Notes: a model not told the origin generated them from the sequence alone. A DNA stretch of 62,806 bases from Clostridia bacterium (GCA_017454815.1 JAFTCG010000070.1:1-62806); one strand, 5' to 3'. Shown: positions 8,063 to 16,774, numbered from the stretch's first letter. Translations and numbers: made by a program.

Positions 8063-8817
8063 TAACGAAAAGAATAATCCCTTGCCTCGACGTGAAGGAC
8101 GGCAGAGTTGTCAAGGGCGTGAATTTTCAGGGGCTTTCGGACGTTTCTTCTCCGGTTGAGCTTGCGAAATATTACAGCGACAACGGGGCGGACGAGCTTG
8201 TTTTTTACGACATCACCGCATCGTTTGAGGGCAGAAAGCTGTTCACGGACATACTGACAAAGGTTGCCGAAACGATTTTTATCCCCCTGACTGTCGGCGG
8301 CGGCATCAACACGGTCGACGATTTTGAACGTGTTTTAAACTGCGGAGCGGACAAAGTCAGCGTAAATTCCGGCGCGATCAAAGATCCGTCGCTTGTCCCG
8401 AGAGCTGCTGAAAAATACGGCAGCCAGTGCGTAGTGCTCTCCGCGGACATCAAGAGAGTCGGCGGCGAATTCCGCGTTTTTGCAAAAGGCGGCAGAGAAG
8501 ACACCGGCATGGAAGCCATAAGCTGGGTGAAACGCTGTGTTGAAAACGGCGCGGGCGAAGTGGTCGTCAATTCGATCGATACCGACGGCGTAAAAAAAGG
8601 CTTCGACATCGAGATGCTCAGGACGGTGCAGGACGCGGTGAACGTTCCCGTAATCGCCTCGGGCGGAGCGGGAAAAACGGATGATTTTGTCGAACTGTTC
8701 AAACAGCTTCCCGACCTGGACGCAGGACTTGCGGCTTCGGTTTTCCACTTCGGAGAGATAAAAATAAACGAGCTCAAAAAAGCTTTAAAAGAAAATGATA
8801 TTCCGGTGAGGTTATAA
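8059..8817 (+). CDS. hisF: Imidazole glycerol phosphate synthase cyclase subunit HisF
   Basis: HisF uses ammonia from HisH to form imidazole glycerol phosphate and AICAR. The 252-residue barrel begins ITKRIIPCLDVKDGRVVKGV with the catalytic aspartate at residue 11. The second aspartate lies in NSIDTDGVKKG near residue 130, and phosphate-binding GGGIN and ASGGAG are present. Translation starts at GTG 8059, with GGAGGTGG 5 bp upstream and a 4-bp overlap with hisA. Confidence 0.95.
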   Translation: MITKRIIPCLDVKDGRVVKGVNFQGLSDVSSPVELAKYYSDNGADELVFYDITASFEGRKLFTDILTKVAETIFIPLTVGGGINTVDDFERVLNCGADKVSVNSGAIKDPSLVPRAAEKYGSQCVVLSADIKRVGGEFRVFAKGGREDTGMEAISWVKRCVENGAGEVVVNSIDTDGVKKGFDIEMLRTVQDAVNVPVIASGGAGKTDDFVELFKQLPDLDAGLAASVFHFGEIKINELKKALKENDIPVRL

Positions 8818-8819
8818 TT

Positions 8820-9470
8820 ATGGTTGACATTAAAGAACTCAAATTCGACGAAAAGGGGCTTATCCCGGCGGTGGTCGTCGACACGATCACGAAGAAGGTC
8901 TTGACGGTTGCTTATATGAACGAGGAGAGCCTGAAGATTTCGATGGAAAAAGGGCTGACGTGTTTTTTCAGCAGATCGAGGCAGGAGCTGTGGCTCAAAG
9001 GCGAGACGAGCGGAAACTATCAGCACATCGTTTCCATCACAGCCGACTGCGACAAGGATGCTCTTGTCGTTGAAGTCGAAAAAGACGGTCCTGCCTGCCA
9101 CAAGGGAACGGATTCATGCTTTGAATATCCCGTTTATCAGAGTGAGGACTTAAAGTCTTTCAGTATGCAGGGACTTTACGATCTGCTTGTCGGAAGAAAT
9201 GAAAAACGCCCCGAAGGCTCATACACGACGTATCTTTTTGAAAAAGGCATAGATAAGATTCTGAAAAAGGTCGGCGAGGAATGTACCGAAGTTATTATTG
9301 CGGGCAAAGCCGACGACAAAAAAGAGACGATCTATGAGCTTGCCGACCTGACATACCACGCGATGGTGCTGATGGTGCAGATGGGCATCAGCGTCGAGGA
9401 CGTCCACAAAGAGCTTGCTTCACGAAACATAATTGACGTAAAAGTCAAGCAGGAAAAAATGACAAGCTGA
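8820..9470 (+). CDS. hisIE: Bifunctional phosphoribosyl-AMP cyclohydrolase / phosphoribosyl-ATP pyrophosphatase HisIE
   Basis: This 216-residue fusion carries steps 2 and 3 of histidine synthesis. The HisI half (to about residue 110) has CFFSRSRQELWLKGETSGN and the zinc and magnesium ligands in TADCDKDALVVEV and GPACHKGTDSCF. The HisE half is an alpha-helical pyrophosphatase with KKVGEECTEVIIA near residue 155 and ELADLTYHAMVLM. It is the last gene of the operon and is followed by a terminator. Confidence 0.95.
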   Translation: MVDIKELKFDEKGLIPAVVVDTITKKVLTVAYMNEESLKISMEKGLTCFFSRSRQELWLKGETSGNYQHIVSITADCDKDALVVEVEKDGPACHKGTDSCFEYPVYQSEDLKSFSMQGLYDLLVGRNEKRPEGSYTTYLFEKGIDKILKKVGEECTEVIIAGKADDKKETIYELADLTYHAMVLMVQMGISVEDVHKELASRNIIDVKVKQEKMTS

Positions 9471-9487
9471 GCTTTTTATAAAGACAA

Positions 9488-9525
9488 AACAAGAGCAGAA
9501 AATAAAACTTCTGCCCTTGTTTTTT
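9488..9525. terminator. Bidirectional terminator after the his operon
   Basis: AACAAG-A-GCAGAA (9488-9500) pairs with TTCTGC-C-CTTGTT (9509-9521), a 12-bp stem with a single mismatch, followed by a T run on the plus strand and by an A run (T on the other strand) before it. It serves hisIE and the convergent gene at 9532-9807. Confidence 0.88.
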
Positions 9526-9531
9526 GTTTGC

Positions 9532-9807
9532 TTATTTCTTAATTTTGATTTTCACTGTTGGGATTTTTTTCTGAACCTCATCAACCTTGTCGAGGACAAA
9601 ACCAAAGATTTGTTCTCTGTTTTCAACAACGAGATAAACCCCGACTGCCGCGGCTGTGGCAACGACAACTCTTTTGATAACTTTTCTTCTTCTCTTTCTG
9701 AGTTCTTTTTTAACTTTTTGTTTGATTGCTTTTTCGATAGCTTCTTTTGCTTTTTCTTTAGCGTCATCGTTAAGACCGCTCAAAACAATGTCGATAGCGT
9801 CGTTCAT
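9532..9807 (-). CDS. Small Lys-rich protein with one membrane helix, unknown function
   Basis: The 91-residue product has an amphipathic, Ala/Lys/Glu-rich helix (about residues 10-45) with a dense basic run of KKELRKRRRK, then a hydrophobic segment (about 50-65, VVVATAAAVGVYLVV), then a short lysine-rich tail. The basic patch before the helix predicts the N-terminus inside the cell. ATG 9807 is chosen because GAGGGGG lies about 8 bp upstream; an earlier in-frame ATG at 9843 lacks such a site. A promoter lies just upstream. I recognise no family, and it forms a single-gene unit. Confidence 0.7.
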   Translation of the reverse strand: MNDAIDIVLSGLNDDAKEKAKEAIEKAIKQKVKKELRKRRRKVIKRVVVATAAAVGVYLVVENREQIFGFVLDKVDEVQKKIPTVKIKIKK

Positions 9808-9848
9808 CGTGGTTACCCCCTCATAAAACTTTTTCTTTATCATGTTGT

Positions 9849-9877
9849 ATTCTAAAACAAAAAGGAAAAATTGTCAA
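9849..9877 (-). promoter_or_regulatory. Promoter of the small membrane protein
   Basis: On the minus strand TTGACA (9877-9872) and TAGAAT (9854-9849) are separated by 17 bp, upstream of the gene at 9532-9807. Confidence 0.75.
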
Positions 9878-9933
9878 TTATTTTTTGCATCCGGTTGTTA
9901 CGGTTTGATTCCAATAAAATTTGTTTTACAGGT

Positions 9934-10995
9934 TTATTTGCTTTTTATAACCGACATAGGATCAACGTAAACGTAATCCGTCTGCGTTTTTCCGTCGCTG
10001 TCAACCGTCAGCACCGTTCCGCCGTTAAGTCTGACGTCGAAATATCCGCCAAGGCCGAGTTTCATAGCGTAGGTGAGCGTGATCCCCTCATAATCTATCG
10101 AAAAACAGTTGACGTGGTCGTGACCGACAATAATATTTTTTGTGCTGCCGAGCTCTTTGCACAGGCTGAAGAAGCCTACGTTTCTGTCAGGATAACTTAT
10201 GCTTTCCAAACAGTAGCAAAACGGCGCATCGGCATAAGGTTCGATGAGGTTTCCGCTTTCGTCATGTACGCTTTTCCATGCGTCGGCATATTCGGGAGTC
10301 GGGATGTGCATGATAACGGAGCTTTCGACAACCGTACCGTTTTCCTCTTTAATTCCCTCGACAGCCCACTTGTACCACTCAAGCTGTCTTTCGGTCAGAC
10401 CCTCCCCGTATTTAACATCAATGTCGGCGTGAGTATCCATCATAAAAAGAGTGTGGATGGTTTTGCTGTTTTGCGTGATGTTGATGATGTAATTTCCGTA
10501 GCCCATATTATCGGGCCCGAATTCAAAAATACAGTTTTCGGCTTTATACAAATTGTAAGCGACCCAAAACTGGCTGATCACAAAATTTCTGTCGTGATTT
10601 CCCATGATGGGCGCCCACGGTATGCCGTAAGAATCAATGGCTTCGATCATTTTTAAACAAGCCGTCGCACCCCACTCGTTATCGCCGGAAAGAGTTATAA
10701 GATCCGGATGAACTTTTTCAACAAGAATGTCAAGAGTTTTTTCGGCAAACCATTCGCCGAAAAGGACGGAATTGACAGAGAACAGCTGAATGTCGGAAAC
10801 GTTGAGGATAACAAAGTCGCTGTCGGGATCTTTTTCGATTTCCGTTGCGTATTCTGCGGAAGAATAAAGGGCGGCTTGATCCCAATGATAAAAATAGTTG
10901 TCGCTTCCGCCGACTTGCCACGCGGCGGCGGGAAAAGTCAAAGTCACAACCAACGCCATGATCCGGCTCAAAAGTTTTATAAACAAAAAATTCAT
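9934..10995 (-). CDS. Exported calcineurin-like metallophosphoesterase
   Basis: The 353-residue protein has an N-terminal hydrophobic segment (residues about 5-25) that may be a signal peptide or anchor, then a metallophosphoesterase domain. Metal-binding blocks in order are SDIQ (near 67, Gln where many relatives have His), SGDNEWG (near 103), MGNHD (near 131), VIMHIP (near 235) and GHDHVN (near 298). Such proteins hydrolyse phosphomonoesters or diesters, and the substrate cannot be told from sequence. GGGGAG lies about 8 bp before ATG 10995. It is a single-gene unit with its own promoter. Confidence 0.85.
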   Translation of the reverse strand: MNFLFIKLLSRIMALVVTLTFPAAAWQVGGSDNYFYHWDQAALYSSAEYATEIEKDPDSDFVILNVSDIQLFSVNSVLFGEWFAEKTLDILVEKVHPDLITLSGDNEWGATACLKMIEAIDSYGIPWAPIMGNHDRNFVISQFWVAYNLYKAENCIFEFGPDNMGYGNYIINITQNSKTIHTLFMMDTHADIDVKYGEGLTERQLEWYKWAVEGIKEENGTVVESSVIMHIPTPEYADAWKSVHDESGNLIEPYADAPFCYCLESISYPDRNVGFFSLCKELGSTKNIIVGHDHVNCFSIDYEGITLTYAMKLGLGGYFDVRLNGGTVLTVDSDGKTQTDYVYVDPMSVIKSK

Positions 10996-11018
10996 ACGAT
11001 CACTCCCCGAGCTCTTTA

Positions 11019-11047
11019 ATTATATACAAAAAGACTTCAAAAATCAA
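11019..11047 (-). promoter_or_regulatory. Promoter of the metallophosphoesterase gene
   Basis: Minus-strand TTGATT (11047-11042) and TATAAT (11024-11019) are separated by 17 bp, upstream of the gene starting at 10995. Confidence 0.75.
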
Positions 11048-11115
11048 CAAATTGTGACAAACTGATAAAGGTTTTGTTACAAAACAAAAAAGTTGTTTTC
11101 AAAACAGGATTCTTG

Positions 11116-11124
11116 TGTTATAAT
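11116..11124 (+). promoter_or_regulatory. Extended -10 promoter of the aminotransferase-trpS run
   Basis: TGT-TATAAT (11116-11124) is an extended -10 element 38 bp before the aminotransferase ATG. A convincing -35 at ideal spacing is not present; TTGTTT at 11093-11098 is 20 bp upstream. Confidence 0.6.
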
Positions 11125-11161
11125 GTATTTGTGAAAATTTAACTTGTTCAGGAGAAGAATT

Positions 11162-12355
11162 ATGCAATACACCTTTTCAGACAGAATTTCATCTCTCAAG
11201 CCCTCAGCCATAAGAGAGATACTTAAAGCCACCTCACAACCGGGAGTTATCCCCTTCGCGGCGGGAAACCCCTCGGCGGAAGCATTCCCGGTAGAGGAAG
11301 TCAGAAGGATCTCAAAGGATATTTTTGAAAACGATCCGATCCTTGCGCTCCAGTACGGGATAACGGAGGGTTATGAGCCGCTCAGGAAGAGGATATTGGG
11401 TTATGTGAAAGAGAAACACAATATCTCGAGAGATTTTGACAACATTATCATCACCTCCGGCGCACAGCAGGTGATGGATCTCACGTCAAAAGTTTTTCTC
11501 AACGAGGGCGACACGGTCATCTGCGAAACGCCGTCGTTCATCGGTTCGCTCAACTGCTTCCGCTCCTACAGGGCAAAGCTTTGCGGTGTGCCCATCGACA
11601 GCGACGGAATGAATATTGAAAAGCTTGAGGAAGCGCTCAAGAATAACAAGAACGCAAAATTCATCTACACCATCCCGAATTTCCAGAATCCGTCGGGAGC
11701 TACGATGTCGCTTGAAAAGAGAAAGGCGCTCTATGCTCTTGCAAAACAGTACGGCGCTCTGATCCTTGAAGACAACCCCTACGGCGATCTTCGCGTTGCG
11801 GGCGAGGATATCCCGAACATAAAGAGCTTTGACGAGGACGGGATAGTTATCTACAGCGGCTCATTCTCAAAGATCCTTTCCCCCGGTCTTCGCGTCGGCT
11901 ATGTTGTGGCTCATCAGGACATCATTTCAAAGATGACCGTCGGCAAACAGACGCAGGACGTTCATACGCCGATCTTCAACCAGCTTGTTGTTGACAGGTG
12001 GATGGCGGAATATGATTTTGAAAAACATATCGAAAAAATCAGGGGCATTTATAAAGCAAAGCTCGATCTAATGTGTTCGCTCGTCGATGAAGAGCTTGGA
12101 GATTTTGTGAAATACGTCAGGCCGGAAGGCGGATTGTTCGTCTGGTGCGAACTGCCCGAAGAGATAGATATGCTCGATTTTTGCAAAAGAGCGGTCGAAA
12201 AGAAAGTCGCAGTCGTGCCGGGAACGGCGTTCACAATGGATGAAAACGACAAAACAAACTGCTTCAGAATGAATTTCTCAACCCCGAGCGACGAGATGAT
12301 AGTCGAGGGCATGAAACGTCTCGGAGAGGTAAAAAGGAGTTACAAAAATGGATAA
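11162..12355 (+). CDS. PLP-dependent aminotransferase of the 2-aminoadipate/aromatic (MocR-related) type
   Basis: The 397-residue fold-type I enzyme begins MQYTFSDRISSLKPSAIREI, a start typical of the LysN/ArAT-like class. It shows ALQYGITEGYEPLR near residue 65, TSGAQQVMDL near 100, TIPNFQNPSGATMS near 175, EDNPYGDLR near 205 and the PLP lysine in SFSKILSPGLRVGY near 240. These enzymes transfer amino groups between 2-oxoacids and aromatic, branched or aminoadipate donors; the substrate is open. The start follows AGGAGAAG. The stop overlaps trpS by 8 bp, so the two are co-transcribed. Confidence 0.88.
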   Translation: MQYTFSDRISSLKPSAIREILKATSQPGVIPFAAGNPSAEAFPVEEVRRISKDIFENDPILALQYGITEGYEPLRKRILGYVKEKHNISRDFDNIIITSGAQQVMDLTSKVFLNEGDTVICETPSFIGSLNCFRSYRAKLCGVPIDSDGMNIEKLEEALKNNKNAKFIYTIPNFQNPSGATMSLEKRKALYALAKQYGALILEDNPYGDLRVAGEDIPNIKSFDEDGIVIYSGSFSKILSPGLRVGYVVAHQDIISKMTVGKQTQDVHTPIFNQLVVDRWMAEYDFEKHIEKIRGIYKAKLDLMCSLVDEELGDFVKYVRPEGGLFVWCELPEEIDMLDFCKRAVEKKVAVVPGTAFTMDENDKTNCFRMNFSTPSDEMIVEGMKRLGEVKRSYKNG

Positions 12356-13355
12356 CCAGCAACCCAAAAAGAAAGTTTTAAGCTGCATTCAGCCGACAGG
12401 CACGCCCACTCTCGGAAACTACTTCGGCGCGCTGAAAAACTGGAAACTCATGGGCGAGGAATGCGACGCGGCTTTCGCCGTCGCCGATCTCCACGCCATC
12501 ACCGTCAGACAGGATCCTAAAGAATTCAAAAAGCAGATCATGCAGATGTATGCGCTGCTTCTTGCACTCGGACTTGACGAGCAGAACAACATCGTCTTTG
12601 TTCAAAGTCACGTTCCCGAGCATTCCCAGCTTGCGTGGATCCTCAACTGCTACACGCAGTTCGGCGAGATGAGCAGGATGACTCAGTTCAAGGACAAATC
12701 CATAAAACACGCCGACAACGTCAACGTCGGTCTGTTCTCATATCCCGTGCTCATGGCGGCGGATATACTGCTTTACAAAGCCGACTACGTTCCCGTCGGA
12801 GTCGATCAAAAACAGCACCTTGAGATCACGAGGGATATCGCCGAGAGATTCAACGGAATTTACGGCAACGTCTTCACCGTCCCCGAGCCGTACATCGGCA
12901 AAAAGGGCGCAAAGATTACGTCTTTGCAGGATCCGACGAAAAAGATGAGCAAGTCCGACACGAACACGAAGAGCTTTATCTCCATCCTCGACAAGCCGGA
13001 GACGATTGTCAAAAAGATGAAGTCCGCCGTCACCGACAGCGAAGCCTGCGTCAGATTTGACGAGGAAAACAAGCCCGGCGTCAGCAACCTGATGACGATT
13101 TATTCCTGCTGCACCGGCGCGAGCTTTGAGGAGATCGAAAACGAATTCGCTTCCAAAGGCTACGGCGATTTTAAACAGAAAGTCGGCGAAGCCGTTGTCG
13201 AAGAACTGCGTCCCGTTCAGCAGGAAATGGAAAGAATAATGAAGGACGAAAAATACATCAAAGAACGCATGGCTCAGAATGCGGAGATCGCCTCGCGAAT
13301 TGCGCACAGGACGCTTGAAAAAGTGATGAAAAAAATCGGATACGTTCAGATATAA
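12348..13355 (+). CDS. trpS: Tryptophanyl-tRNA synthetase
   Basis: TrpS charges tRNA-Trp. The 335-residue class I synthetase has the HIGH-equivalent in PTGTPTLGNYFGAL near residue 17, VPVGVDQKQHLEITRDIA near 150 and the KMSKS loop at KKMSKSDTN near 200. AAGGAG lies about 9 bp before ATG 12348. It overlaps the aminotransferase gene. No T-box leader is seen, since the gene is internal to the run. Confidence 0.96.
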   Translation: MDNQQPKKKVLSCIQPTGTPTLGNYFGALKNWKLMGEECDAAFAVADLHAITVRQDPKEFKKQIMQMYALLLALGLDEQNNIVFVQSHVPEHSQLAWILNCYTQFGEMSRMTQFKDKSIKHADNVNVGLFSYPVLMAADILLYKADYVPVGVDQKQHLEITRDIAERFNGIYGNVFTVPEPYIGKKGAKITSLQDPTKKMSKSDTNTKSFISILDKPETIVKKMKSAVTDSEACVRFDEENKPGVSNLMTIYSCCTGASFEEIENEFASKGYGDFKQKVGEAVVEELRPVQQEMERIMKDEKYIKERMAQNAEIASRIAHRTLEKVMKKIGYVQI

Positions 13356-13378
13356 AACGGTAATTTCAGGAGGAAACC

Positions 13379-14539
13379 ATGAAAGCATACGAAAGCGTGG
13401 AAAACTATGATTCCAGAATCAGGGAATACGCAAACTATTCATACAGGCAGTCGAGAAACGTCTGCAAAAACATCGGCAAACGTGAAGCCGGAAGCAAGGA
13501 GGAAAACGATCTCCTGCTCCATGTAAAAAATGAGCTTGAAACCTGTGCCGACACGGTCGAAACAGAACAGTTCAAATTTCAAAAAGACACGAAAATTATC
13601 CAGAACAAAGTCGGCGCGATCTTCTTCATTTGTGCGGCGGCGCTGACGATTGTTTCCGTTTTGCTCAACGTTGCTTTCTTGTCCGCTTGCGGTATCGTCG
13701 CCGCAGTTGCGGGAATTATTCTTTCCTTCGCGGGGAAAATATATGCGCCCAAAAAGCTCACTTCATCCAACGTGTACGCCGTCAAAAAACCGTCGGGCGG
13801 AACGAAAAAAAGGATCATCTTTGTCTCCAACCCCGACTGCGTGAGAATGGCAAAACTCGATTCGGCGGCATTGAAGATACTGTCGATCCTGTCGGGCGTT
13901 GCGGCTGCGGCTGTCGGCGCGATTTTTATGATGAAGCCCGACTTCGCCGACGGTAAGGTCAGCTATATGCTCATTGCCGTAGCGGTGACGGTCATTTTTG
14001 ACGTGATAATTCTCTTTTCTTCCTACACCGGAGTTCTCGACGGAGCCAACAAAAACCTGAGCGGTATTTTCACTTCCGTCGCCGTGCTGAAATACTTCAA
14101 GGATATGAGCATTGACCTGGGTTCCACCGAGATCGTGGTCGTCGTCGCCGGCGCTCATGAGGCAGGACTCAGCGGGGCAAAATATTTTGCAAAAAATCAT
14201 GCAGAACAGTTTAAGGATAACGCAAAGGTCATCTGCCTTGATTGCCTGAGGGAAGAAAAGAACCTCAGGATAGAATCAAAGAACGCTGACAGCCAGCTTG
14301 CTAAAGAGCTCGGTCTTTCCGCAAAAGAAGCCGGATTTGAAATCAAAATCGATGGCGAAAGCTATTTGAGCGACGCGGACGCTTTCGCAAAGAACGGTTT
14401 CGACTCATGCACATTGACGGCGTGCGGCGAAAACTTTAAGACCGAAGAAGACACCTACGAAGACATGAAGATCAAGACGATCGAAACTGCGCTCAAAACG
14501 ATCATGCAGGAAGCATTTTTTGTTGACGAAAACTGCTGA
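13379..14539 (+). CDS. Membrane-embedded M28-like pseudopeptidase
   Basis: The 386-residue protein follows the layout of M28 aminopeptidases: an N-terminal NIGKREAGSKEEN block (residues 31-43), a core resuming at KRIIFVSNPDC (144-154), DGANKNLSG (221-229), VAGAHEAGLSGAKYF (257-270), ICLDCL (285-290) and a C-terminal FKTEEDTYED. Where active members carry metal ligands (His in the HxD block, Asp in GANDN, the Glu pair, the late His), this protein has Asn, Lys, His-Glu and Lys. Only the LD aspartate remains. Two helical pairs interrupt the domain (about 75-120 and 165-215). I infer a non-catalytic membrane protein. GGAGG precedes ATG 13379. Confidence 0.7.
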   Translation: MKAYESVENYDSRIREYANYSYRQSRNVCKNIGKREAGSKEENDLLLHVKNELETCADTVETEQFKFQKDTKIIQNKVGAIFFICAAALTIVSVLLNVAFLSACGIVAAVAGIILSFAGKIYAPKKLTSSNVYAVKKPSGGTKKRIIFVSNPDCVRMAKLDSAALKILSILSGVAAAAVGAIFMMKPDFADGKVSYMLIAVAVTVIFDVIILFSSYTGVLDGANKNLSGIFTSVAVLKYFKDMSIDLGSTEIVVVVAGAHEAGLSGAKYFAKNHAEQFKDNAKVICLDCLREEKNLRIESKNADSQLAKELGLSAKEAGFEIKIDGESYLSDADAFAKNGFDSCTLTACGENFKTEEDTYEDMKIKTIETALKTIMQEAFFVDENC

Positions 14540-14574
14540 GATGAACGCAGCGTTCGACACCGAAAGAGGAAAAG

Positions 14575-15546
14575 ATGGAAACAAATTTTTATTCTTATGA
14601 TCCCGAACAAGCTCATCAGCAAAAATTGAACGCGATCTCAACGATCAGAAAGCACGGCAATTTTACCGGCGCAGCGACACTGTTTTTTGTCATTTTTGCC
14701 ATAGCTGTTGTTTTTGCATTGGAGTTGTTCGATTTGTCGAGCAGAATAATGAACGACGAAGTGCTCTCGGAGTGCTTTGACATTGCTCTCACCTTCTTCG
14801 GGATATTTATTCCGTTTTTCATAGTTATGCTGAAGGTTCGCCGGTATCATCCGGATCACTCCTTTGAGCTGGAAAAACCGAAAGACAAAAAACTTGCGCT
14901 CTGGGCAATTCCGACGGGGTTGATGCTCTGCCTCCTCGGGGACAAGATCGCAAGCTTCATCAGCGCGTTTTTTGACTATTTCGGAGTTGAGTTGACTTCC
15001 ACAAGCTCGTCACTCCCGAACTCCGGGATCGCCGCAGTTTTGTATTTTCTGTCGGTTGTAGTTATTGCGCCGCTTGTTGAAGAATTTGCGATGAGGGCCG
15101 TCACGATGCAACCGCTGAGGAAATACGGCGAAAAATTTGCGATAGTGATGACGGCATTCGTGTTTGCGCTGATGCATCAGAACATGGTCCAGGGGATATT
15201 CGCTTTTATCGCGGGGCTTGTTTTCGGCTATGTTTGCATCCTCACCGGAAGCGTCTGGTGCAGCATCGCCATCCATTGCCTTAACAACTTTTTGTCCGTT
15301 GTTTCCATGGCGGTCAACGAAAGCACTGCGGAAGGATCGAGCGTCGTTTTCTACAACTTCCTGGTCATCGCGATCAACGTCTTCGGCGTCATCGGGGCGG
15401 TCATGATAATCATGAATAAAAACAGGCCGAAGCTTCAGAAATCCGCCTTGAAAAATCTTATGATACGCGAAAAAGTTGCCGCGTTTCTGTTTGCCCCACC
15501 GATGCTGATTGCAATTGTTATAATGGCAATAAACTGCCTGTTCTGA
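14575..15546 (+). CDS. CPBP-family intramembrane metalloprotease
   Basis: The 323-residue polytopic protein carries the CPBP (CAAX protease and bacteriocin-processing) signature: EEFAMR near residue 165, FALMH near 197 and HCLNN near 237, which provide the presumed metal-binding and catalytic residues. About eight hydrophobic segments are visible. Family members cleave proteins within or near the membrane or act in bacteriocin immunity; the substrate is unknown. AGAGGA lies upstream of ATG 14575. It follows the M28-like gene by 35 bp and precedes tadA by 9 bp. Confidence 0.88.
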   Translation: METNFYSYDPEQAHQQKLNAISTIRKHGNFTGAATLFFVIFAIAVVFALELFDLSSRIMNDEVLSECFDIALTFFGIFIPFFIVMLKVRRYHPDHSFELEKPKDKKLALWAIPTGLMLCLLGDKIASFISAFFDYFGVELTSTSSSLPNSGIAAVLYFLSVVVIAPLVEEFAMRAVTMQPLRKYGEKFAIVMTAFVFALMHQNMVQGIFAFIAGLVFGYVCILTGSVWCSIAIHCLNNFLSVVSMAVNESTAEGSSVVFYNFLVIAINVFGVIGAVMIIMNKNRPKLQKSALKNLMIREKVAAFLFAPPMLIAIVIMAINCLF

Positions 15547-15555
15547 GAGGTCAAA

Positions 15556-16023
15556 ATGACAAGCGAAGAATATATGCTCGAAGCATTACGACTTGCAAAA
15601 GAGTGCGCCGATGAGGGAGAAGTTCCCGTCGGCGCTGTTGTAGTGTGCGACGGCGTTATCGTCGGGAGAGGCAAAAATTCGAGAGAAAAATCAAAAAACG
15701 CTTTAAAGCACGCCGAGATCGAAGCGATAGACGAAGCGTGCAGAACTCTCGGCGGCTGGAGGCTCTGGAGGTGTGATATGTACGTTACGCTCGAGCCCTG
15801 CCCGATGTGTGCCGGAGCGATAATCAATTCGAGGATCAAAAAACTCGTCTACGGCGCATCCGATCCCAAAGCAGGAGCGTGCAAAAGCGTGATAAATCTT
15901 TTCTCGCTTCCGTTCAACCATAAGCCGGAGGTCGAAGCGGGTTTTTTTGAGGAAGAATGCGCACAGGTTTTGAAAGATTTTTTTAAAAAACTGAGGGGTG
16001 AAAAAGTTGACGAAGGTTGCTGA
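15556..16023 (+). CDS. tadA: tRNA-specific adenosine deaminase TadA
   Basis: TadA deaminates A34 to inosine in tRNA-Arg(ACG). The 155-residue cytidine-deaminase-fold protein has GEVPVGAVVV near residue 22, the zinc histidine and catalytic glutamate in HAEIEAID near 53 and the two zinc cysteines in EPCPMCAGAI near 83. GAGAGG lies before ATG 15556. The next gene overlaps it by 17 bp. Confidence 0.95.
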   Translation: MTSEEYMLEALRLAKECADEGEVPVGAVVVCDGVIVGRGKNSREKSKNALKHAEIEAIDEACRTLGGWRLWRCDMYVTLEPCPMCAGAIINSRIKKLVYGASDPKAGACKSVINLFSLPFNHKPEVEAGFFEEECAQVLKDFFKKLRGEKVDEGC

Positions 16024-16765
16024 CGTTTACAGATTTATTGATTCACTTGTTTCGTTTGGATTAAGCGAGAGCTGGGACAACAGCGGACTTCTTGTCGGAG
16101 ATATGGACGGCGAAGTTAAAAAAATTGCAGTAGTGCTCGACGTCAACGAAAAAACCGTCGCCCGGGCGACAGAAGAAGACGTTGACCTTATCGTCAGCCA
16201 CCATCCGATCATTTTCAAACCGAAGAACAATTTCCTTGCCGACAGCCTTGAATACCGTCTCGCAGTCAACAAGGTGAGCGTGATCTCCTGCCACACCTGC
16301 TTTGACAGCGCCGAGGGAGGAGTCAACGACGTTTTGTGCGAGCTGCTCGGGATCAAAAACGTCCGCAGGATCGAAAGCCCGGAATCGGAGCAGCCGTTAG
16401 TCCGCGCGGGAGAAGTCGACGAGATCTCCGGAAGGGAGTTTGCAAAAAAAGTTTCAAAAGCTCTTAAAGGAAAAGTCACTCTTGCGGACAGCGGGAAGAC
16501 GATCAAAACGGTCGCCGTCTGCACCGGATCCGGCGGAGATTTTGTGGGAGAGATAATCAAACTCGGGATCGACGCTTTCGTCACGGGAGAAGCGTCTTAC
16601 CACACCATGTGCGACGCAAAAGATGCCGGATTGACCGTCGTTGCGGCAGGCCATTTCGAAACGGAAAAGCCTGCGATGATCTCGCTTGAAAAGAAACTGA
16701 AAGATGAGTTCGACGGCGTTGAATTCGTCGAAATCGACGAGACTTGTCCGTTTGAATACTATTAA
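16007..16765 (+). CDS. Nif3-like dinuclear metal centre protein (DUF34)
   Basis: This is a Nif3/YbgI-family protein of about 252 residues, the short form without the PII-like insertion. Metal-ligand blocks are SESWDNSGLLVGD near the N-terminus, VSHHPIIF near 65, SCHTCFDSAEGGVND near 95 and GHFETEKP near 215 with the ligands His and Glu. Proposed roles include GTP cyclohydrolase or metal handling, but none is settled. I favour TTG 16007, since GAGGGG ends 8 bp before it; GTG 15998 sits inside that site. It overlaps tadA. Confidence 0.88.
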   Translation: MTKVADVYRFIDSLVSFGLSESWDNSGLLVGDMDGEVKKIAVVLDVNEKTVARATEEDVDLIVSHHPIIFKPKNNFLADSLEYRLAVNKVSVISCHTCFDSAEGGVNDVLCELLGIKNVRRIESPESEQPLVRAGEVDEISGREFAKKVSKALKGKVTLADSGKTIKTVAVCTGSGGDFVGEIIKLGIDAFVTGEASYHTMCDAKDAGLTVVAAGHFETEKPAMISLEKKLKDEFDGVEFVEIDETCPFEYY

Positions 16766-16774
16766 GAGGTTAAC

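Noticed and set aside
9517..10656. Plus-strand open frames over the small membrane protein and the phosphoesterase
   Set aside because: The minus-strand genes have promoters, binding sites and family motifs; the plus-strand frames have none.
11125..12400. A T-box or tryptophan-responsive leader for trpS
   Set aside because: trpS overlaps the preceding aminotransferase gene and no T-box sequence is seen before either gene.
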